From: Christensenella sp. UBA941
GTDB taxonomy: Bacteria; Bacillota; Clostridia; Christensenellales; UBA941
Assembly: GCA_002293365.1 (NCBI GenBank)
Contig: DBDD01000239.1
Coordinates: 1-30,511 of the forward strand
Reading direction: 5' to 3'
DNA length: 30,511 nucleotides
Position numbers and translations under genes: made by a program. Position 1 is the first letter of the stretch; every line of letters begins with the position of its first letter. The notes beneath the pieces were generated by a model. It saw nothing but the letters and a program-made list of their open reading frames with translations. It was not told the origin of the DNA and did no database searches. Shown in pieces: positions 21,728 to 28,295 of the stretch.

Positions 21728-22657
21728 TTACATCTCCTTAAATATGGTTTTTGTAGATTTCACAACGGTTTCCATTTTGCCGATGGCCGTTGTGATTTTC
21801 CTTTTGGAACGTTCGGACATATGGCTCGACATAGCCTTTATAGAACTGGGGCCGTTCAGATACCTCTCAATTGAAGCTAAGAACGCCTCAATATTGGTTA
21901 GAAATTCGAGCGCAAGCGAATCCGCGCCCTGTGCCTTGTTCTCTGCGATTTCCGGGTCTTTGATAGAGCTGATTATTTCATCCATCGTAGGCGGCTTGGG
22001 CCGGGTAGGCTTAGCTAGTTTCCGAATATCGTCGGTTTCACCAGAGACTCGTTTCTTGACAGCGTCACGCTGCTCGTCTTCGTTCATGCGGGCGAGAGCG
22101 ACTAATTCTTTTTTACGAAAATCATTCTCTCTCGCGGCTCGTTTGGATTCTTCTGTGAGGTTGCGGCCTATCTGGACATGCTGCCGAATAGTGCGCGGGT
22201 CAACCCCCATCTTGGCCCCCGTGTCCTCGGCAAACGTAGGCGTTTTCTGCTCAGAGGATCCGGGTTCCGCTGAGCTCATGTGCTGATTTCCCTTGAATGC
22301 TGCGTTATGTGCCGTATCTGGATGAAGCACCAAATATATTTCTTCACGCTCTGCCAATTGCGTTGCCAAATCCACTTGATGTAGCGCGTTCCGAACGATG
22401 TTTTCATCGATCTCTGCAAGGCGAAGCAGCAACCCGTCGGCAGTCAAGATTTTGCCCGGGATTTCATCTCTACCCATTCGCTTGAACGCCTCAATTCTAT
22501 GTGCCCCCGCCACCAAAACCATGTCGGCAGAAACCACGATATTATGTAAAAGCCCTACATCGCCGATACTCTTCATTAGGTCTACAACTTTGCCCTCATC
22601 AATCGGGCGTCGCCCTTCGCCAATTTTGATATCTGCTATTTTCAAAAGCTCGGACAC
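21728..22657 (-). CDS. ParB/RepB-like protein
   Basis: 309 aa from GTG 22657, preferred over ATG 22690 because GGAAGAGG stands just before the GTG. The N-terminal domain reads LKIADIKIGEGRRPIDEGKVVDLMKSIGDVGLLHNIVV and then LVAGAHRIEAFKRMGRDEIPGKI, the ParB-fold core with GAHR where chromosomal ParB has GERR. ENIVRNALHQVDLA matches the next ParB block. A central region with PRTIRQHVQIGRNL resembles a DNA-binding helix-turn-helix. The tail is helical. No ParA ATPase is present, so partition is doubtful; transcriptional or nuclease roles are possible. Confidence 0.8.
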   Translation of the reverse strand: MSELLKIADIKIGEGRRPIDEGKVVDLMKSIGDVGLLHNIVVSADMVLVAGAHRIEAFKRMGRDEIPGKILTADGLLLRLAEIDENIVRNALHQVDLATQLAEREEIYLVLHPDTAHNAAFKGNQHMSSAEPGSSEQKTPTFAEDTGAKMGVDPRTIRQHVQIGRNLTEESKRAARENDFRKKELVALARMNEDEQRDAVKKRVSGETDDIRKLAKPTRPKPPTMDEIISSIKDPEIAENKAQGADSLALEFLTNIEAFLASIERYLNGPSSIKAMSSHMSERSKRKITTAIGKMETVVKSTKTIFKEM

Positions 22658-22710
22658 GTTGTACCTCTTCCTGCAACAAAGTAAATCCATTCATGCGGCC
22701 ATCCGACCGC

Positions 22711-22803
22711 TTACTTGCTCATCTGCATAAACTGTTCCGTGAGCGCCGGAACCATGTTAAGCGTTTCTTCCGATTGCGCGGCGAGTTTATTCTGCCGCGC
22801 CAA
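22711..22803 (-). CDS. possible 30-aa protein
   Basis: TTG-started frame overlapping the end of the upstream gene, encoding an amphipathic helix ending MVPALTEQFMQMSK. Residue composition is protein-like and it fills the only gap between two genes, but there is no clear ribosome site; coupling to the upstream stop would be needed. Confidence 0.25.
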   Translation of the reverse strand: MARQNKLAAQSEETLNMVPALTEQFMQMSK

Positions 22804-23473
22804 TCTTCGTTAGTGATACGGCGAACACGCCAGCAACATCGCGTAGTATCGAAAAATCCCGTCCAAGCATCGTTTCTTTAGTAGCCGCCTTATAAAGCCG
22901 TCCCAGAACATCGGCTTGCATTTCGCGCAAAGTCTTGCCGTTCTCGCCCACGGCGGCGTCGATATACTTCGCGGATATGTCATAAACAGGTTCATCGCTC
23001 ACAACCGCCCAAGACTTGCGCTCAAAGCCGTGTTTGTGCATGATGCTATCAATGATGCACACCATGTCCTTGACTTGCGCTTTCTTGCCGTTCGGTCGTT
23101 CGCTCATGAACGAGCAGCGGAATTCCGACTGGTTGCGCTGGGAGATGGACACGAACGGGAATGACGTGGGCGTAGGATACGGAATGCCGTAAACAACCAC
23201 GCTGGGGACTTCTTCGCGGAGTGCTGCGGCGGCTTCCTTGAAAATTTCCGTTTCCAAGTCAAGGTCGTTATCGGGTTCGGGCGCGTCAATCTCAATACTC
23301 GACTGAAACGCGGGCTTGTCCTGCCGCACTGTGTTCAGTTCTTCGGCGCGCTGGTCGGGGGCGGGCATGTTGACGGAGCCGTGGATGATGATTGTGCCGC
23401 CGTTCTCGACAGATACCGAGAGTACGCCGTCGTTCTCGGTGATTGTTGTGTTGCCGATTTTTCGTGTGAACAT
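22787..23473 (-). CDS. hypothetical early phage protein
   Basis: 228 aa from ATG 23473 with GGAGG 5 nt upstream. The N-terminal strands (TTITENDGVLSVSVENGGTI) are followed by an acidic linker, then an alpha/beta region (VVVYGIPYPTPTSFPFVSIS, CSFMSERPNG, DMVCIIDSIMHKHGF) and a helical end. No family recognised. It is divergent from the small rightward gene at 23545 and leads the block with the ParB-fold genes. Confidence 0.65.
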   Translation of the reverse strand: MFTRKIGNTTITENDGVLSVSVENGGTIIIHGSVNMPAPDQRAEELNTVRQDKPAFQSSIEIDAPEPDNDLDLETEIFKEAAAALREEVPSVVVYGIPYPTPTSFPFVSISQRNQSEFRCSFMSERPNGKKAQVKDMVCIIDSIMHKHGFERKSWAVVSDEPVYDISAKYIDAAVGENGKTLREMQADVLGRLYKAATKETMLGRDFSILRDVAGVFAVSLTKIGAAE

Positions 23474-23511
23474 GGTTTCCTCCAAAATTCGTATATATTC
23501 GGTAACATGTG

Positions 23512-23520
23512 TGGTATACT
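23512..23520 (+). promoter_or_regulatory. extended -10 promoter
   Basis: TGG-TATACT, an extended -10, lies 25 bp upstream of the GTG of the 55-aa rightward gene. No good -35 element is visible. The region between the divergent genes is AT-rich and may also serve the leftward gene. Confidence 0.45.
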
Positions 23521-23544
23521 TTCCCCCGAAAGGAGGTGTATACC

Positions 23545-23712
23545 GTGGACACTCAAAAGATAAAGAGCGTTGTCGATATGTCTTTGAGGAAGGTAGGAGA
23601 AAGCGGAGCGCCCGTATTCTCCACTTGGCAACAAATCTTCTTGTCCGAGGCCATTGTTGCCGCCCTCAAAGAGTACGACGCACAGGCTAATCCCTCTCCA
23701 TTGCGTCGATAG
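23545..23712 (+). CDS. small rightward protein inside the early operon
   Basis: 55 aa from GTG 23545, with a perfect AAAGGAGG 9 nt upstream. Helical (TQKIKSVVDMSLRKVG, WQQIFLSEAIVAALKEYDAQ), ending in a short basic tail. It is transcribed against the surrounding leftward operon, and its last 26 nt overlap the 3' end of the leftward gene at 23687-23986. Function unknown. Confidence 0.65.
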   Translation: MDTQKIKSVVDMSLRKVGESGAPVFSTWQQIFLSEAIVAALKEYDAQANPSPLRR

Positions 23713-23986
23713 TAGTAGCCATCATCGCTATCGCTTGCGAGAACGCTACAAGACGGCCTGGGCCATCTATCGGGTCTGAAACTTCCTGCGACTTCTCGGA
23801 AAGTAGCTGTAACTGCTTTTCGAGAATCCTTTTACGTTCTTGGCGACCGTTGGAAGTGAGGTTGATTCCTTCCGCAATCTCTTTCCAAGACAGCCCGCTT
23901 CCGAGTTTGTCCAGAATCCCTTGAAGCGTTGTTTCTAGGGATTCGACCTTTTGCTCTAGCGCTGTAATGCGCTCTTGATCTGACAT
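23687..23986 (-). CDS. coiled-coil / HTH-like small phage protein
   Basis: A 99-aa protein with an N-terminal coiled coil (ITALEQKVESLETTLQGILDKLG), then SWKEIAEGINLTSNGRQERKRILEKQL, which could fold as a small helix-turn-helix, and a C-terminal helix. Ribosome site AAGGAG 9 nt before ATG. Its 3' end overlaps the rightward gene at 23545-23712. No family assigned. Confidence 0.6.
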   Translation of the reverse strand: MSDQERITALEQKVESLETTLQGILDKLGSGLSWKEIAEGINLTSNGRQERKRILEKQLQLLSEKSQEVSDPIDGPGRLVAFSQAIAMMATTIDAMERD

Positions 23987-24070
23987 TGAATATTACTCCT
24001 TCCTTGATTTAGCGTCGTTTAATACAGCGCCCGCGCCCTTATGTGCGGGCGGCTGGTTGGGTGTGGGTTG

Positions 24071-24292
24071 TTAGGCTGAATCCCGCATTACCAGCGGCTT
24101 CCATATGACTTCATAAACCAGATTCACAAATTCCGGCATGGCCTCCATGTCCGGGTCGCGTCCGCAAGCCTCGTCAACCATGCGTTCGATTGCGGTTCGC
24201 GGTTCGCCTAAGTGGTGGCCACTAAGACGGTTGAACTGTTTGACAAACTCGCGGTTGCCGATGCAGTAAGAGCAAACTTCTTGAAAAGTCAT
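24071..24292 (-). CDS. small conserved phage-type protein
   Basis: 73 aa, following a pattern frequent in Clostridia phages: FVKQFNRLSGHHL, an IERMVDEACGRD segment, then FVNLVYEVIWKPL at the end. Wholly helical; role unknown. Ribosome site CGGAGG before ATG. It is divergent from the rightward TM gene at 24364. A GC hairpin (24029-24050) lies downstream. Confidence 0.65.
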   Translation of the reverse strand: MTFQEVCSYCIGNREFVKQFNRLSGHHLGEPRTAIERMVDEACGRDPDMEAMPEFVNLVYEVIWKPLVMRDSA

Positions 24293-24310
24293 GGTTACCT
24301 CCGGCTTGTG

Positions 24311-24340
24311 TTGGGTGTTCGTCCGAAATCGTGATATAAT
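24311..24340 (+). promoter_or_regulatory. sigma-A-type promoter for the rightward TM gene
   Basis: TTGGGT (24311-24316), an 18-bp spacer and a consensus TATAAT (24335-24340), with TGA before it as an extended -10. It is 23 bp upstream of the ATG at 24364. Confidence 0.75.
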
Positions 24341-24363
24341 CTCCCGTGGGGAGGCGATTCCGA

Positions 24364-24735
24364 ATGTCTGATATCAGCCGCCGCGAGTATCGGCGTTTGC
24401 GGAAGTTTATCCGCATATCCAACGGGGGCGGGAAAATCCTTATCGCAGCCGTTGGCGATTACGATGTCCTCCATAAGAAGGGTTATATCGTGCCGGTTTT
24501 TGCGGACAAGGTAGATGCTACCGGCGGAACTGTGCTTATCGGTTACGAGCCGACCGATGATGGCAGAGCATATGTGGAGCGGCGTAGAGCGGAGTACATA
24601 AAGTTTCTTATCCCGTACATAACCACATTCATCCTCTCTATCATTGCGCTGATCGTATCCATCATCGCCCTGTCACAACCAGCAGCGTCACACCGACCGC
24701 CACAGCCGCCACCACAAGCGGCAACACACCCATGA
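24364..24735 (+). CDS. small membrane protein, rightward
   Basis: 123 aa from ATG 24364 (GGGGAGG upstream). A basic N-terminal region (SDISRREYRRLRKFIR) and a soluble strand domain (KILIAAVGDYDVL, GYIVPVFADKV) are followed by one TM helix near residues 84-104 (FLIPYITTFILSIIALIVSI) and a Pro/Gln-rich tail. It has its own strong promoter and faces against the early operon. Its last 74 nt overlap the TM segment of the leftward gene at 24662-24880. Function unknown; the position near the switch suggests expression in the lysogen. Confidence 0.7.
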   Translation: MSDISRREYRRLRKFIRISNGGGKILIAAVGDYDVLHKKGYIVPVFADKVDATGGTVLIGYEPTDDGRAYVERRRAEYIKFLIPYITTFILSIIALIVSIIALSQPAASHRPPQPPPQAATHP

Positions 24736-24880
24736 GCAATACAACCCTCCATGTATCCGACCGCGCCTCCTTGATTACGCGCCGCCAGTATTCGTGATCG
24801 AACTCTTGGCCGCAGTTCGGACAGTTCTTGATGCCATATCCGGCGTCGATGCCGCAGTTCATACAAAAGTGCTGGGTCAT
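24662..24880 (-). CDS. zinc-ribbon plus TM small protein
   Basis: 72 aa: a double-Cys zinc ribbon (CMNCG at 6-10, CPNCG at 20-24), a charged linker, and one C-terminal TM helix (VVLLMGVLPLVVAAVAVGVTLLVV). Ribosome site AAAGGAG 7 nt before ATG. It is the first gene after the Cro-like gene in the leftward operon. Its TM-coding 3' end is antisense to the tail of the rightward gene at 24364-24735, so both strands code there. Confidence 0.65.
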   Translation of the reverse strand: MTQHFCMNCGIDAGYGIKNCPNCGQEFDHEYWRRVIKEARSDTWRVVLLMGVLPLVVAAVAVGVTLLVVTGR

Positions 24881-24901
24881 GGAGGCGCTCCTTTCGCGAT
24901 G

Positions 24902-25132
24902 CTAGGCTATGTCGTTTGTCCCCTGTTGTGCGACACGCTTCTTAAAAAAAATATCACAGGGATTGCTTATGTCCAGCAGTTCGATCATCGCTTCTAGTTC
25001 GGTGCTGGTAAAAACACCTTTACGCATCTTTAGGTAGAATGTATTGGGCGTAATTCCGAGTAGTTTAGCCACTTTGCTTTGCGATAATTGTTTTTTTGCG
25101 ATTAGTCCGCGCAGTTCTGATACATCCAGCAC
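24902..25132 (-). CDS. Cro-like / DUF739-type DNA-binding regulator
   Basis: A 76-aa protein with a helix-turn-helix: SELRGLIAKKQLSQSKVAKLLGITPNTFYLKMRKG, then ELEAMIELLDISNPCDIFF, matching the small Cro-like DUF739 family of Bacillota phages. It starts with GTG (AAAGGA about 10 nt upstream). It is the first gene of the leftward early operon, transcribed from the promoter at 25172-25200 and divergent from the CI-like repressor, so it should turn down the lysogenic promoter during lytic growth. Confidence 0.8.
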   Translation of the reverse strand: MLDVSELRGLIAKKQLSQSKVAKLLGITPNTFYLKMRKGVFTSTELEAMIELLDISNPCDIFFKKRVAQQGTNDIA

Positions 25133-25154
25133 GCAATCACGTCCTTTCGGCTTG

Positions 25155-25204
25155 TCGCTTATTACGCTACAAGCATACCACCGTATATGTAGCGTGTCAA
25201 GCGA
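25155..25204. promoter_or_regulatory. operator palindrome of the lysogeny switch
   Basis: A 50-bp interrupted palindrome: TCGCTT (25155-25160) and ACGCTACA (25164-25171) on the left mirror TGTAGCGT (25188-25195) and AAGCGA (25199-25204) on the right, with a 16-bp centre. A further AAGCGA at 25241-25246 lies inside the repressor promoter spacer. The palindrome covers the -10 and -35 of the early promoter, as expected for repressor sites. Confidence 0.65.
25172..25200 (-). promoter_or_regulatory. leftward early promoter
   Basis: On the minus strand a perfect TTGACA (25200-25195), a 17-bp spacer and TATGCT (25177-25172). It drives the Cro-like gene and the early operon. It lies wholly within the operator palindrome. 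Confidence 0.85.
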
Positions 25205-25231
25205 TTATTTTTAAGATTAGCATTATTTCTG

Positions 25232-25259
25232 TTGCATATTAAGCGATATAGGTTATAAT
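25232..25259 (+). promoter_or_regulatory. repressor (lysogenic) promoter
   Basis: TTGCAT (25232-25237), a 16-bp spacer that holds an AAGCGA operator-like element, and a consensus TATAAT (25254-25259). It is 35 bp upstream of the repressor GTG. Confidence 0.8.
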
Positions 25260-25293
25260 AGAATTGCATTATACGAAAAGGAGGGCGCTTAAA

Positions 25294-25665
25294 GTGGGGT
25301 TGCGCGAAAACATTAAAGCCAAGCGAACCGAATTAGACTTGACGCTTGAACAAGTGGCCCAGCATGTAGGGGTTGGCCGTCAGACCATCCAGAAATATGA
25401 GAGCGGTATAGTAGCGAATATTCCTTCCGATAGAATCGAAAAGCTCGCCGAAATCCTGCAAACGACTCCTGGAGCCTTGATGGGCTGGGTTGAATCGACC
25501 GCACAAGGTAGTGCCGATCTGTCGCTTTCACCCGCCGCCATTGCTGACGACGGGTTGTCTAGAAAAAGGCACATGATTGAAGAACGACTTAGGAAGATGG
25601 ACGAAGCGGGTCTGGATTTTGTGATTGCCGCAACAAACGTTCTGTTCGATCAACAATCAAAGTAA
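25294..25665 (+). CDS. XRE-family CI-type repressor without protease domain
   Basis: 123 aa from GTG 25294 (AAAGGAGGG 8 nt upstream). The N-terminal HTH_3 domain is clear: LRENIKAKRTELDLTLEQVAQHVGVGRQTIQKYESG, then RIEKLAEILQTTPGALMGW. The remaining ~50 residues are a short helical tail (SRKRHMIEERLRKMDEAGL) with no S24/LexA-like peptidase Ser/Lys pair. Induction by RecA-stimulated self-cleavage is therefore unlikely, and another trigger is needed. It is divergent from the Cro-like gene. Its 3' end overlaps the leftward 52-aa gene by 77 nt. Confidence 0.85.
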   Translation: MGLRENIKAKRTELDLTLEQVAQHVGVGRQTIQKYESGIVANIPSDRIEKLAEILQTTPGALMGWVESTAQGSADLSLSPAAIADDGLSRKRHMIEERLRKMDEAGLDFVIAATNVLFDQQSK

Positions 25666-25747
25666 CCCAATCGATCTCTGTCTCGGTCAATACTTGAAGT
25701 GTCTTAATTAGAGCGTCGAGCTTGTTGGCGTAGTCATTATTCTCCAT
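25589..25747 (-). CDS. 52-aa protein antisense to the repressor 3' end
   Basis: A short frame with GAAGGAG 10 nt before the ATG. The sequence is helical (NDYANKLDALIKTLQVLTETEIDWVTLIVDRTERLL) and protein-like. The last 26 codons are antisense to the end of the repressor gene. It has its own extended -10 promoter (25795-25800) and a 12-bp palindrome between promoter and start. It could be an antirepressor-type or antisense regulator of the switch; no family is recognised. Confidence 0.6.
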   Translation of the reverse strand: MENNDYANKLDALIKTLQVLTETEIDWVTLIVDRTERLLRQSQNPDPLRPSS

Positions 25748-25776
25748 GATTCTCAAACTCCTTCTAAATTAAGATC

Positions 25777-25788
25777 ACTATCGATAGT
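25777..25788. promoter_or_regulatory. 12-bp perfect palindrome (candidate operator)
   Basis: ACTATCGATAGT is perfectly self-complementary and lies at the expected transcription start of the 52-aa leftward gene, where a bound protein would block it. Confidence 0.5.
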
Positions 25789-25794
25789 CTGTCT

Positions 25795-25800
25795 ATTATA
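25795..25800 (-). promoter_or_regulatory. extended -10 promoter for the 52-aa gene
   Basis: On the minus strand TGC-TATAAT, a consensus extended -10; no recognisable -35. Upstream of it, two direct TTTGTTC repeats (25831-25837 and 25851-25857, plus strand) are 20 bp apart, two helical turns, and may bind an activator or repressor. Confidence 0.55.
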
Positions 25801-25877
25801 GCATATAATGTCGTATTCCGTTGGATAAGATTTGTTCACTAATACGTCAGTTTGTTCTACTTTATGAAAATTCAACC

Positions 25878-25906
25878 TTGAATATCTTGGCGTAATTTGG
25901 TAATAT
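25878..25906 (+). promoter_or_regulatory. promoter for the lipoprotein gene
   Basis: TTGAAT (25878-25883), a 17-bp spacer, TATAAT-like TAATAT (25901-25906) with TGG before it. It is about 75 bp upstream of the TTG start and independent of the repressor promoter. Confidence 0.65.
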
Positions 25907-25979
25907 TTTAAGCATCAAAGCGTTCACGACATAATCGAATAGCTGCTAGGCGGCGCTGGTACGAAAGAGAGGGTTTCTT

Positions 25980-27125
25980 TTGAAAAGACTCCTTGTTTTG
26001 CTCGTCGGCTTATTGATGCTTGTTGGTTGCGCCGCACCGGGAGAAACAGAGCCTACGCCAGATATTGAAGCTGCGCCGGTAAGTGCCGTTGTCGAAGTTG
26101 ATGACGAGGCTCCGCCCGAAACGCCCGAACCCATCTTTTCGCCGCAAGACGTGTCCGACGCGACGATCCAGTCAATCCAGACATACGACGATTACCTGTT
26201 GATGTTTCAGAAAATCTTAGAAGATTACTGGGCTAATTACGAGGACGCTATCAAGGATACAGTTTTGTATAGCCCGGAGTCTTTCGCCGAATTGAAAAAG
26301 ACCAGAGAAGAATCCGTGGAGGAACAAAAAGAGCTGTACGGAGATATGGGCGATACTCCGATTGTCGGCAAGGATTCGCTAGTTCAGTTCTTAATAAATT
26401 ATAGGGATTCTCTCAAAACTGCTACGGATAGTATAAAAAGCAGCCTGTCTACTTCGCCCGGATTAAGGCCGGAACCGACTCCGATGATAGATGTAGACGG
26501 CGCGTTCTACAGCACTCACGAATTTGACCCGGATAACAAAATGTCTATTCTGTATAGCAAGGGCGAAGATTCCAAGGACGGCACGGTAACAGTAATGATG
26601 TCTCTTGATGGCAAAAACGTCGTGCTTGAAAAACAGCGTATCGCCGCACTGATCGGTCTTTTCGGGTTGTGCGAACAAGGGAACTATATGATAACGTTCA
26701 CTACCGGCGATAATTCCGGCATGATTATGTTCGAGAATGACAAAGCAGAATACGTTTATCTTCCGGCAACCTACGACGGGAAAATAGATGATGTTGATAC
26801 TGGTGCGGCTAGGGATAAAATAATAGAGTTCCTTGACATATTCCCGAACGAGATTGAGACTCTTGGGATTTCAAAGGGCGATCAAGCGAAAATGAGAACT
26901 GTCGTTGCAGACTTGGATGAAGCCGCACCCACCGACGCGCAAAACGCTTCCCTCAACGGCTCCGACATAAACCTCCGCTCTGGCCCCGGAACAGACTATG
27001 ACGTTGTGGCGAAGGTTAGTGAGCCGTCGAGCGTTACGATATTGGGGCAGGACGGGGATTGGTATGAAGTGGAGGTTGAGGGCGAAACGGGGTATTTGAG
27101 AGAGGATTTTGTGAATATAGACTAA
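25980..27125 (+). CDS. prophage lipoprotein with C-terminal SH3b domain
   Basis: 381 aa from TTG 25980 (GAGAGGG upstream). The lipoprotein signal has a KR start, hydrophobic core and lipobox LVGC, so Cys17 should be lipid-modified and the protein anchored outside the membrane. A Glu/Pro-rich spacer and a mostly helical plus strand body (about 55-310, unrecognised) follow. The end is a bacterial SH3 domain (SDINLRSGPGTDYDVVAKV to about 380) that commonly binds cell wall. Located just after the repressor, with its own promoter, it is likely expressed in the lysogen. Related positions in Gram-positive prophages hold superinfection-exclusion lipoproteins, so that role is plausible but unproven. 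Confidence 0.75.
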   Translation: MKRLLVLLVGLLMLVGCAAPGETEPTPDIEAAPVSAVVEVDDEAPPETPEPIFSPQDVSDATIQSIQTYDDYLLMFQKILEDYWANYEDAIKDTVLYSPESFAELKKTREESVEEQKELYGDMGDTPIVGKDSLVQFLINYRDSLKTATDSIKSSLSTSPGLRPEPTPMIDVDGAFYSTHEFDPDNKMSILYSKGEDSKDGTVTVMMSLDGKNVVLEKQRIAALIGLFGLCEQGNYMITFTTGDNSGMIMFENDKAEYVYLPATYDGKIDDVDTGAARDKIIEFLDIFPNEIETLGISKGDQAKMRTVVADLDEAAPTDAQNASLNGSDINLRSGPGTDYDVVAKVSEPSSVTILGQDGDWYEVEVEGETGYLREDFVNID

Positions 27126-27148
27126 TGAAATTTAAGGAGGAAACCGCC

Positions 27149-27628
27149 GTGGAAAACGCATTCGAGAAGATGGTCGAGGAATTCGAGCCGAAGTTTAAGG
27201 AACTTGTAGCAAAAAAGAACAAGGCGTTAGATGTGTTTGTAATTGAGTATAGAGAGTTTTATAAACGCATGTCTCCAATCATTGATTGTATGAAAAGCAA
27301 CGGAATCTATTTTCTTCATCCCGAATACGAGGGAATCAAAACAAGACACGGCCCAATAATCGCCCGTTCATCAAAATTCGGTTCAGATATTTATATCGTA
27401 GACGATGATCGCGTTTTGCGCGTCAATACGAGTGATGATACTATTGACGAACACTTCATGCAATCGCTGAACGGATTCCTGCGGATATGCAATCTTGAAC
27501 ACGCCTGTCGAGGGCTGGGTTCGTTGCGAAATAGCTTGCCAAAGGCGCTTGAAAGTGTAGATAAGCATGCAGGCGATATCGAAATGATTACACGCGAATT
27601 AGTCAGAGATAGACAGGGCAAAGATTGA
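27149..27628 (+). CDS. hypothetical rightward protein
   Basis: 159 aa from GTG 27149 (AAGGAGG 8 nt upstream). N-terminal helix (FEKMVEEFEPKFKELVAKKN), a middle strand region (SKFGSDIYIVDDDRVLRVN), and a helical end. It follows the lipoprotein in the same direction with a 23-nt gap, so the two form an operon. Its 3' 30 nt overlap the leftward gene at 27599-27814. No family recognised. Confidence 0.65.
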   Translation: MENAFEKMVEEFEPKFKELVAKKNKALDVFVIEYREFYKRMSPIIDCMKSNGIYFLHPEYEGIKTRHGPIIARSSKFGSDIYIVDDDRVLRVNTSDDTIDEHFMQSLNGFLRICNLEHACRGLGSLRNSLPKALESVDKHAGDIEMITRELVRDRQGKD

Positions 27629-27814
27629 GCCGCTTTCAGCCGCCATGCGCAATCTTTGATGGCACTCGTATTCTTCTGCGCTCATTGAGTGCCTAGCCGC
27701 GATATCCTGCGTCTCGTCAAATCTCCGCAAAACATCGAGGCCGATACTGATTAGTTCGGTAATACCGGCGTTGAGCTTTTGAATCTCGCTTAAGACTTCC
27801 TGCATTTGTGGCAT
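27599..27814 (-). CDS. small helical protein, leftward
   Basis: 71 aa from ATG 27814 (AAGGAGG 6 nt upstream). Helical throughout (QEVLSEIQKLNAGITELISIGLDVL, AEEYECHQRLRMAAE). A good promoter stands 29 bp upstream. The 3' end overlaps the gene at 27149-27628. Function unknown. Confidence 0.6.
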   Translation of the reverse strand: MPQMQEVLSEIQKLNAGITELISIGLDVLRRFDETQDIAARHSMSAEEYECHQRLRMAAESGSIFALSISD

Positions 27815-27842
27815 GACGGGCCTCCTTGGGTGATATATATTA

Positions 27843-27871
27843 AGGATAGCACATATGGTGTACGCGGTCAA
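27843..27871 (-). promoter_or_regulatory. promoter for the 71-aa leftward gene
   Basis: On the minus strand TTGACC (27871-27866), a 17-bp spacer and TATCCT (27848-27843), 29 bp upstream of the ATG. Confidence 0.6.
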
Positions 27872-28000
27872 TACGGAACGCAATATGTTGTGTCGGTCAT
27901 TTGGACGAATCGGTGCGTGAGACAAATTCGCAAAATTAACCTCTGGTTTATGGACTTTCCCGCGCCACTCGTTATAGAATACGCGCAGGAGGTGGACGGC

Positions 28001-28207
28001 ATGAAGAATTACGAATTTCCCGACTTTACCGAAAAGCATAAATTGACGGAGCAGGAATGTACGATGCTTGGCCTGTTTCGCGCTCTTGGCAAGACGAAGC
28101 GCGACGCTATCATACGGACGTTTTGGAATATGGCGTATGAGGATAAGAAGATAGTGAAACTGGCCGAGAAGCGGATGGAAGAAGCGCCGCCATTGGCCAC
28201 GGATTGA
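28001..28207 (+). CDS. small rightward protein
   Basis: 68 aa from ATG 28001 with AGGAGG 8 nt upstream (an in-frame GTG 9 nt earlier sits too close to the site). Helical and charged (FTEKHKLTEQECTMLGLFRALG, KRDAIIRTFWNMAYEDKK). It ends 34 bp before a strong bidirectional terminator. Divergent from the 71-aa gene. No family recognised. Confidence 0.6.
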   Translation: MKNYEFPDFTEKHKLTEQECTMLGLFRALGKTKRDAIIRTFWNMAYEDKKIVKLAEKRMEEAPPLATD

Positions 28208-28241
28208 CTGCTTACTTGCCCGTAACTTGCCTGACGCACCC

Positions 28242-28277
28242 GAAAAGCGCCGCAACCTAGACGGTTGGGCGCTTTTC
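28242..28277. terminator. bidirectional intrinsic terminator
   Basis: A 10-bp outer stem (GAAAAGCGCC 28242-28251, GGCGCTTTTC 28268-28277) and a 5-bp inner stem (CAACC/GGTTG) with a short loop. A/T ends on both sides make it work for the rightward 68-aa gene and the leftward lysis operon. Confidence 0.85.
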
Positions 28278-28295
28278 TTACTTGATTGTTACTTG

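Noticed and set aside
21189..22286. 365-codon open frame on the plus strand
   Set aside because: It lies antisense to two well-supported ParB-fold genes, has no family resemblance or ribosome site, and is explained by the codon bias of the other strand.
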